Positions 1-5,260 of a stretch of 10,318 bases of DNA are shown here, in pieces. Position numbers and translations under genes: made by a program. Under the pieces are notes generated by a model. It was given only the letters and a program-made list of their open reading frames with translations. It did not search any database and was not told the origin of the DNA. Origin of the DNA: DAIDHZ01 sp965370365 (GTDB lineage Bacteria; Chlamydiota; Chlamydiia; Chlamydiales; SM23-39); contig CBDUSP010000055.1 in assembly GCA_965370365.1 (NCBI GenBank), positions 1 to 10,318 on the forward strand, read 5' to 3'. The first letter of the stretch is position 1; each line of letters starts with the position of its first letter.

Positions 1-334
1 CAGGGAAAAGCTCCTGCATCAACTCTTCCTTCTTCGCATTCGGTACAATCTGAATCCGCGAATCAATCATCGCAAGCGCATCAGGAGCGCTCTCAACCAT
101 ACACCCAGTAACCGCCAACTTCGCCTTTGGATGCTTCCTAAGCAATGACCGAATCTGATGCCTCGACGAACTATCCGCAGACTCCGTAACCGTACACGTA
201 TTCACAATACAAAGATCCGCTTCCTCTCCATCAAGAGCCGGAGCATACCCCATCTTCTTAAGCTGATCCGTATACCCCTGCGACTCGTACTGGTTCGTTC
301 GACATCCAAGTGTGACTATTTTGAATTTTTTCAT
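1..334 (-). CDS. mtaB: MtaB/MiaB-type tRNA methylthiotransferase, N-terminal part (partial)
   Basis: Only the first 111 residues are in the window; the gene continues past base 1. The protein starts MKKFKIVTLGCRTNQYES, the N-terminal methylthiotransferase (UPF0004) domain. The three cysteines that hold the auxiliary iron-sulfur cluster in this family are visible at C11, C47 (in NTCTVT) and C78 (in TGCMVE). Members are radical-SAM enzymes that add a methylthio group to a modified adenosine at tRNA position 37; the LGCRTNQYES start fits the MtaB (t6A-modifying) branch better than MiaB, but the radical-SAM and TRAM domains lie outside the window, so the branch is inferred. The start is chosen because the conserved strand follows it directly. 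There is no Shine-Dalgarno sequence; a good promoter lies so close that the leader would be only about 8 nt. Confidence 0.85.
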   Translation of the reverse strand, partial: MKKFKIVTLGCRTNQYESQGYTDQLKKMGYAPALDGEEADLCIVNTCTVTESADSSSRHQIRSLLRKHPKAKLAVTGCMVESAPDALAMIDSRIQIVPNAKKEELMQELFP

Positions 335-348
335 AGTAATAGGAAGTG

Positions 349-377
349 ATTATGCCATGATAATAAGAAATTAACAA
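349..377 (-). promoter_or_regulatory. Promoter of the methylthiotransferase gene
   Basis: On the minus strand TTGTTA (372-377) and CATAAT (349-354) are separated by exactly 17 bp, a good match to a housekeeping sigma promoter. Transcription would start near 342, giving a leader of about 8 nt before the ATG at 334. The -35 box directly follows the hairpins that end the upstream operon, so termination and restart are compressed into about 100 bp. Confidence 0.5.
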
Positions 378-410
378 GGGGACTTCGTCCCCTAAGGGGC
401 TCCGCCCCTT
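378..410 (-). terminator. Double-hairpin terminator of the hpf operon
   Basis: Two stem-loops lie back to back: GGGGAC/GTCCCC with a 3-nt loop (378-392) and AAGGGGC/GCCCCTT with a 3-nt loop (394-410). They come at and just after the stop codon of the last operon gene (409-411). The minus-strand tail is TTGTTAATTTC, a weak U-tract, so intrinsic termination is plausible but not textbook. The stems are part of the larger triple-hairpin element at 378-440. Confidence 0.55.
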
Positions 411-440
411 AAACCCCGGCAAAGGAACAAGTCCCTTTGC
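378..440. repeat. Triple-hairpin palindromic element (REP-like)
   Basis: Three palindromes follow each other within 63 bp: 378-392, 394-410 and 419-440. The third pairs over 10 bp (one G-U on the minus-strand RNA, 2-nt loop) and lies wholly inside the coding sequence of the adjacent gene, encoding most of its last seven residues. The modular, GC-rich make-up in a less GC-rich context resembles dispersed intergenic palindromic repeats of other bacteria. Whether it is repeated in the genome cannot be seen from one window. Confidence 0.5.
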
Positions 441-2304
441 AATCCCCTGTGTTTTCTTGATACTTCTTAGCTAGCTTCAAAAAAAACTCCCATTTCTCTT
501 GGGGAGAGGTTCTTTCTAAAATTTCATTGATATCATAAAAAAGAAGATTACACGCAATTTCCTCTTGCAAATCAAGCTCTGCAAGAGCAGTGGACCCTTT
601 TTTCTTCCCAGAGAGGACCTCTAAACAATCAATAACACAAGCAAGACTGCTCGTGAGCTCTTTCATCTTCTCCGGGATGATTTGAGAGGTATTTTCAGGC
701 ATCTTTATAATCTTTTTTTGAATCATAGATGGAAAGTCATAGTCTCTTTCTAATTTAAAAGAATCGAGGGGTCTATAGGGCACCCCTCTAAGTGGAAGTC
801 CTTCCTCGGAAGTGTTGAAAAACTCAATCTCTTTATGCTTTTTCGCAAATGCAGCGAGGCTCTGCGCCTCCATTACCCATCTTGTCGCTGTATGGATTGT
901 CTGCCCCGCAGAATTTTTCCTCCGCAAAATACGATCTGCTGCACTCTTTTCTATATCCAAAGCAGAAAAGGAAATCGTCTCTTCTTGTGTGACTCCGCTT
1001 GCGTAATGTTTTCCTTTTGTGTAAGCAAGATCTACCCCGCTAAACATGATTGTAGTACACCCAAAAAACGCAGCAAGAGCTGTCGCAATTGGCGTAACTG
1101 CAATGGACTCTATGGGTAAAGTTTCCCCAATGAGTGGCTCTTGCAATCCAAGCTCTTCCTCCATCCAAAGTTCCGTTGCTCCCCCAATCCCACTTCGCAT
1201 ATACCCAAAGGGACCATTGCATGTTTGAAAAATGGAGGGGTGGACCCTTGTTGAATAAATGAGAGGAGTATCAAAAGCAAAGCTGTTTTTAAACCGCCTG
1301 TATTCTTCCAGATTCGGATCGATCGCCACTCCAAAATGGATCGGAACTCCTTGCGAACTCAATGCTGCAAGCGTAGACCCCCCTGCGATGATAAGTGCAT
1401 GGTTTGAGAGTTTTTTAAGGTAGGGAATTGCCTCCTGAAGAGAGGGTCCAGCTCCACAAACAATTGCAGGCATCCCTTTAAATGCATCTTTTAAGTGGTT
1501 TACATAGAAGGAGTTTGGAAGGTGGCGCAGGTTTTGAACAAAATTTTTAAAGGGCTGATATCCATGCAAACGGTCTTGATGGAGCGCGTGAGATAGGGTG
1601 GATTTTCGAAGCAGATCAAGTTTGAATTTGCGAAATGCGGCCCCCTGCTTGGAAGGGATTGCGACAACCTCTATTTTCTGCAGAGGAAACTTTTCAGCAA
1701 GCGCTCCTTTTTCCAACTCAAGATGAACCTGCGGATCTTCAATGAGATGACGGCTATGAGGGCACGATAAAAAATGGGCAAAATGCCCCTCATGCTCCTC
1801 TAGAAAAATGAGCTTTCTCTCTGGTTTCTCATGGAGCCACTTTTTGAGCTGAAAATAGGGAGCACCACCGCCTAGGCCGTATATGTAAATAGCAGTTGCA
1901 TGACCCACATCGAAGGGTTTTAGTGACTCTAGCTTGGTTTCTTGTATCTTCCAACTTCGATGTATAAGAGAGAGAAGCGGATATCTTTCACTTAAAAGAG
2001 AGGTTTGTTCCTTAGCAGTTGGGATCACAGCTTCTTCAATGAGAAAGCTTTTTGGCTTTGCTTTTTCCCCTTCTACACGAACATTGATTCCTTTTTCATC
2101 GAGGTAGGTAATTTCCTCGACTAAGACACCTTTTTCATTCCAGCGCTTGTGAGTCCCAACAGGTTTTCCTTGCATGTAAGATCCTGAGTCGATGAGAATC
2201 CCCTCTTCTGTCCACATCTCATCGAGTCCTTCACGAAGGTTATCTTGAAAGCAAACAGAGCGCTTGAGCTTTCCATTTGGCCAGTAAAGCTTAGTTGATT
2301 GCAT
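409..2304 (-). CDS. DUF115 (MAF/MptE-like) protein with N-terminal MORN-type repeats
   Basis: A 631-residue protein. Residues about 5-70 are MORN_2/YwqK-like repeats (LYWPNGKLK, MWTEEGILIDSGSY, RWNEKGVLVEEI). The C-terminal two thirds is a DUF115 domain, related to the archaeal pterin pyrophosphokinase MptE and to MAF proteins that glycosylate flagellin: GAGPSL at 284-289, IDPN at 328-331 and SGVDLAYTKGKHYA from 422. A Rossmann-like nucleotide or nucleotide-sugar binding fold is therefore expected, but the substrate is unknown. An in-frame upstream extension to 2499 exists but would overlap the preceding gene by more than 200 bp; the start at 2304 has AGGA about 8 nt upstream and leaves a 14-bp overlap. 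It is the last gene of the hpf operon and a distant paralogue of the gene before it. Its final residues (CKGTCSFAGV) are encoded by a palindromic element. Confidence 0.75.
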   Translation of the reverse strand: MQSTKLYWPNGKLKRSVCFQDNLREGLDEMWTEEGILIDSGSYMQGKPVGTHKRWNEKGVLVEEITYLDEKGINVRVEGEKAKPKSFLIEEAVIPTAKEQTSLLSERYPLLSLIHRSWKIQETKLESLKPFDVGHATAIYIYGLGGGAPYFQLKKWLHEKPERKLIFLEEHEGHFAHFLSCPHSRHLIEDPQVHLELEKGALAEKFPLQKIEVVAIPSKQGAAFRKFKLDLLRKSTLSHALHQDRLHGYQPFKNFVQNLRHLPNSFYVNHLKDAFKGMPAIVCGAGPSLQEAIPYLKKLSNHALIIAGGSTLAALSSQGVPIHFGVAIDPNLEEYRRFKNSFAFDTPLIYSTRVHPSIFQTCNGPFGYMRSGIGGATELWMEEELGLQEPLIGETLPIESIAVTPIATALAAFFGCTTIMFSGVDLAYTKGKHYASGVTQEETISFSALDIEKSAADRILRRKNSAGQTIHTATRWVMEAQSLAAFAKKHKEIEFFNTSEEGLPLRGVPYRPLDSFKLERDYDFPSMIQKKIIKMPENTSQIIPEKMKELTSSLACVIDCLEVLSGKKKGSTALAELDLQEEIACNLLFYDINEILERTSPQEKWEFFLKLAKKYQENTGDCKGTCSFAGV

Positions 2305-3520
2305 TGAGATGTTCCTGTAGGACTTGTTCGAAAAAAAGCTTCTTATGGATTTCCATTTTCTCTTCGCTCTCTGATGGTTTATATTCCCTTGCAAATACAG
2401 GCCTCCAAAGCTTCCAAAGAGGAAGGAGTAGCTCCTCATAAATGGAATCCTCTTTTCTTTGAAGAGCCTCTTTCCACGGAGAAAATGAAATCGGCTCATG
2501 GATCCTAGTTTTTGAAAGTGCTTGCCCTATTTTTAAATTGGGCATCTCTTTTAACTGAAGCTCTGTAAGTTCGCACTCAGGGAAATAGGAATGCCCCCCC
2601 GAAGTTTTGAGAAATTCTACCTCGGGATTCTTAGCTGCAAGATCCTTCATCCAGGAAACTGCCGCCGCCCAGTCCGGTTGGTCTTCTTCAGATTCAGACA
2701 CATCAAATGCATACTTTTTATTACCGCTATAACAGTAATCCATGCCAGAACAGATAATCGGATTGCATCCGAGAAAAGTGGCAAGCTGCGCCATAAAATT
2801 ACCAACTGTCCATCCACTATCAAAGGATGAAAAATCTTGGGATAGAAAGTTCAAAAATGAAAAATGACTCTCAGGGGCAAGAATTCTTTCCCCTTCCCAT
2901 GAAATAGGGTGCGCCCTTGCTTGGAAAAACAAAGGGATTTCTGGATGCTTCGGGCTAAAGGGCAAAGGGTTTTTATCCAGAATTGCCCCAAAATGGGGCT
3001 TGCATGGGATCTTTTCAAGACCGTGGCCTCCTGCAAAAATAAGTGCTTTATTTTGAAAAGAGGCAATGTGAGGAGCGTCTTTTTCTAGCGAGGGACCCGC
3101 CCCCACTAAAATCGCAGGAATCCCATCAAATGCCCCTTTTAAATCTTGGATTAAGCGAAAAGGCTTTGAGAGGTTTTGTTTCGCATTTTGGGCAACAGAG
3201 CACCCAAAGTCCGCTGCATCACTTAAAAGAAGAGACGCAAGGCGATGCTTTTCAAGCAACGTCTCTTGAAAGTTAGGAAATAAAGGAGAGTCGCTTTTAT
3301 TGATGATTTCTAAAGGAAAGAGAACAGCATCTTCTGCAATGCGCGTTGCAATTGAATGGATTTGCAAGGGAGACTCAAGAAGATAGGTTTTTACTTGAGG
3401 ATGATCGACTTGTGAAACAGCATCATCTACGAAGACAAGCCTTCTTTGAACATCTTCTTCAAGCCAAGTAATCTTCTCTTGGATAAATTGTTTTGAAAAA
3501 CCGAAGCAACAAAGAATCAT
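2291..3520 (-). CDS. DUF115 (MAF/MptE-like) protein, short paralogue
   Basis: A 409-residue protein with the same DUF115 core as the following gene but no MORN-type front. Matching landmarks are AFDGIPAILVGAGPSLEK (GAGPSL at 140-145), the ALIFAGG strand, FGAILDKN near 178-184 where the paralogue has FGVAIDPN, and SGMDYCYSGNKKYA where the paralogue has SGVDLAYTKGKHYA. The aspartate of the second motif is kept (ILDKN), so the site may still bind a ligand. DUF115 proteins are known as pterin pyrophosphokinase-like or sugar-transferase-like; which, if either, applies here is open. Its ATG overlaps the stop of the upstream gene as ATGA (3517-3520), and its own stop overlaps the next gene by 14 bp, so translation is probably coupled. 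The substituted second motif suggests divergence of function between the two copies. Confidence 0.75.
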   Translation of the reverse strand: MILCCFGFSKQFIQEKITWLEEDVQRRLVFVDDAVSQVDHPQVKTYLLESPLQIHSIATRIAEDAVLFPLEIINKSDSPLFPNFQETLLEKHRLASLLLSDAADFGCSVAQNAKQNLSKPFRLIQDLKGAFDGIPAILVGAGPSLEKDAPHIASFQNKALIFAGGHGLEKIPCKPHFGAILDKNPLPFSPKHPEIPLFFQARAHPISWEGERILAPESHFSFLNFLSQDFSSFDSGWTVGNFMAQLATFLGCNPIICSGMDYCYSGNKKYAFDVSESEEDQPDWAAAVSWMKDLAAKNPEVEFLKTSGGHSYFPECELTELQLKEMPNLKIGQALSKTRIHEPISFSPWKEALQRKEDSIYEELLLPLWKLWRPVFAREYKPSESEEKMEIHKKLFFEQVLQEHLNAIN

Positions 3521-3942
3521 AGTACTTTTATAAGATCTGTATATTTTGGCAGGAAGGGTACTGAGGCAATTTTATCCCCTTCTCTCCAGAAGGTTTTTGC
3601 CTTTTCTCCTTGAATCACGCATAAAAAGGGAGCTCCCACGCTAAAGTTGTATCCTTCAACTTGCGCTTCGGGAATCTCTCCTTCGTCTTGCGCCTTACAC
3701 TCCACAATCAAAAGAGGGGTGAGCCCCTCATTTCCTGGAGTATAGCAAAGAATATCGACTCTTCTTGAAGGGTCCCCAAAAACTTGTTTTTGCGATAGGC
3801 TTTTGATCGATTTTTCAACAGCCAAAAGACCCTTTGGATACGCCAAAGATTGAGTCATCGCAAGGATCCACTTCTGCCGGACTCTCTCTTCTGGCGTTGC
3901 AGATACATGCCGGCACCGAATCGGATCCCAAAGGGTCGTCAT
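3517..3942 (-). CDS. Stand-alone HsdR N-terminal-like PD-(D/E)XK protein
   Basis: A 141-residue protein that matches the isolated type I restriction enzyme R-subunit N-terminal domain (HSDR_N_2 type). The expected catalytic pattern is present: PEERVRQ with E19, E43, D63 in RRVDILCY, E81 and K83 in VECKAQ, and a Q-x3-YN motif at Q94-N99 (QVEGYN). These are the metal and catalytic positions of PD-(D/E)XK nucleases, so activity looks possible. No helicase domain and no hsdM or hsdS gene is nearby, so this is not a restriction system; such orphans occur widely in Bacteroidota and Chlamydiota with unknown function. Its ATG overlaps the hpf stop as ATGA (3939-3942) and its stop overlaps the next ATG in the same way, tying it to the operon. 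Confidence 0.8.
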   Translation of the reverse strand: MTTLWDPIRCRHVSATPEERVRQKWILAMTQSLAYPKGLLAVEKSIKSLSQKQVFGDPSRRVDILCYTPGNEGLTPLLIVECKAQDEGEIPEAQVEGYNFSVGAPFLCVIQGEKAKTFWREGDKIASVPFLPKYTDLIKVL

Positions 3943-4559
3943 TCAGCCTGAACAAGACCGTAGTTGCGATCTTCCCTGCGGTAAATGACTTTCATCTTCT
4001 GGTCTTCTTCTGAGCGGAAAATAAGGAATGGAGAATCCATGATTTCCATCTTCATCACCGCTTCGTCTTGCGTTAGCGTCTTTACAGGCATCGTCTCTTT
4101 TGCAACGACCTTGTGAAGCTCGAGCTCCTCTGCCTCTATACGGACTGTTTCCGCAACAATCTCATCGTTGATTTCTTTTAAGTCATCTTTGAGAGGGTCG
4201 ATCACATTGACGTGGATGTCGACAGTTGATAAGTCTTTGAACCTGCGAGATTGGAGTTTGCTTTTGTACTTACGAATGAGAGAAATGATTCGATCTGTTG
4301 CACGATCAATCGCAGAGTAGATATTATCTGTACTTGCATTTACTTTGATTTGGAAGTGAATAAAATTCATCAAAATGGAGCAGGTCTGTTCGAGTTTTTG
4401 CGCATCTAAAGTGACGTGAACATCAATAATTCGATCTGCAACTTTTTCAATTCTCGAGAGTTTTTCAAACACATAGCTTTTCATCGCGTCTGTGATCTGG
4501 ATGTGCTTGCCAACGACAGCTAGATTGTATTCCTGTCCTTCGAACTTATTCTTTTCCAT
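3939..4559 (-). CDS. hpf: Long-form ribosome hibernation-promoting factor
   Basis: A protein of 206 residues from the chosen start. The N-terminal part (YNLAVVGKHIQITDAMKSYV onwards) is the S30AE domain that sits in the decoding region of the 30S subunit. After a linker of about 50 residues, the C-terminal part (EAVMKMEIMDSPFLIFRSEE, then VIYRREDRNYGLVQAE) is the dimerisation domain of long HPF, which joins two 70S ribosomes into an inactive 100S particle during stress or rest. A start 10 codons upstream at 4589 is in frame, but it has no ribosome-binding site, sits inside a palindrome next to the recO start, and adds residues (MLQHIQKWGR) foreign to the family. GTGGGG before 4559 is a weak Shine-Dalgarno. 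It is the first gene of a four-gene overlapping operon. Confidence 0.92.
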   Translation of the reverse strand: MEKNKFEGQEYNLAVVGKHIQITDAMKSYVFEKLSRIEKVADRIIDVHVTLDAQKLEQTCSILMNFIHFQIKVNASTDNIYSAIDRATDRIISLIRKYKSKLQSRRFKDLSTVDIHVNVIDPLKDDLKEINDEIVAETVRIEAEELELHKVVAKETMPVKTLTQDEAVMKMEIMDSPFLIFRSEEDQKMKVIYRREDRNYGLVQAE

Positions 4560-4576
4560 ACGACCCCACTTTTGTA

Positions 4577-4590
4577 TATGCTGTAGCATA
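4577..4590. promoter_or_regulatory. Palindrome in the hpf-recO divergent promoter region
   Basis: TATGCT-GT-AGCATA is a perfect 6-bp inverted repeat in the 33-bp gap between the start codons of hpf (4559) and recO (4593). Each arm reads TATGCT, a fair -10 hexamer, in one of the two directions, so the site could be a shared divergent promoter or an operator. The -35 regions are poor on both strands (TTCTGT at 4608-4613 on the minus strand). Confidence 0.35.
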
Positions 4591-4592
4591 CC

Positions 4593-5249
4593 ATGGAAGA
4601 AAAAAAAACAGAAGGCCTTTTACTTCAGGCGATTCCTTATCTTGGGAATCAAAAGATCCTGAAAGTCTTGAGCAAAGATGAGGGGCTCCTTTCTTTTTTC
4701 GTCAAAAAGAAACAGCTCGTAACACTTGCAAACCCATTTCTCAAAGCCGAGTGGGTCTACGCCTCTGGCAAAGGAGACATGCATCTTATCAAGGACATCT
4801 CCAGCCAAGACAGTTTTGAGGATTTACGCTCATCTTTTTCTCTCATTCAAGCAGCAGGCCAGATCGCGCAATCTATTTTAAAATCCCAGTTGCCCGGTAA
4901 AAACAGCCAGGGTATCTACGCGTTGAGTATCGCTTTTTTCGAAAAACTCCCTCAGTTTTCTCGTCCGGAGACTCTTCTTGCGAGCTTTCTCTTAAAAACT
5001 CTACTCCATGATGGTCTTTTAGGCCTTGAAAATGTGTGTGACTGTGGGAAACAAGCGCTTTATTTGGGAAGTGAAGGGAGTCATTGCTCCTCTCATCAAA
5101 GACCAGGCAGCCTCTTGTTCTCCCCTGAGGAGTGGAAAACCCTCCACAAACTTACCTTTGCAAGAAAATTTCAAATCCTTCGGGATCTGGAACTTAACAA
5201 AGGCATTCACGAGAAAGTCGAACAATTATTTTCTTTACTGATTAGGTAG
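4593..5249 (+). CDS. recO: DNA repair protein RecO
   Basis: A 218-residue protein, slightly shorter than the usual 230-250. The N-terminal OB fold is recognisable (TEGLLLQAIPYLGNQKILKV, then DEGLLSFFVKKKQ), followed by a helical C-terminal domain. That domain holds a zinc-binding pattern at CDCG (near residue 149) and CSSHQRPG (near 165), with the last ligand a histidine where many RecO proteins have cysteine. RecO works with RecR and RecF to load RecA onto SSB-coated single-stranded DNA in gap repair. There is no Shine-Dalgarno before ATG 4593; a -10-like TATGCT at 4577-4582 would place transcription start a few bases before the ATG, so translation may be near-leaderless. It runs tail-to-tail into the repeat protein gene, with only 11 bp between stop codons. 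Confidence 0.88.
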   Translation: MEEKKTEGLLLQAIPYLGNQKILKVLSKDEGLLSFFVKKKQLVTLANPFLKAEWVYASGKGDMHLIKDISSQDSFEDLRSSFSLIQAAGQIAQSILKSQLPGKNSQGIYALSIAFFEKLPQFSRPETLLASFLLKTLLHDGLLGLENVCDCGKQALYLGSEGSHCSSHQRPGSLLFSPEEWKTLHKLTFARKFQILRDLELNKGIHEKVEQLFSLLIR

Positions 5250-5260
5250 CGTCGTCAAAT

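Noticed and set aside
158..349. Plus-strand 63-codon open frame at the left end
   Set aside because: It lies antisense to the conserved methylthiotransferase N-terminus and has an Arg/Ile-rich composition typical of a shadow frame.
2305..2499. In-frame N-terminal extension of the DUF115-MORN gene to 2499
   Set aside because: It would overlap the upstream gene by over 200 bp and encodes a basic, atypical segment; the start at 2304 has a ribosome-binding site and a 14-bp overlap like the rest of the operon.
3517..3942. Type I restriction-modification system
   Set aside because: Only the N-terminal nuclease-like domain is present; there is no helicase part and no hsdM or hsdS in the window.
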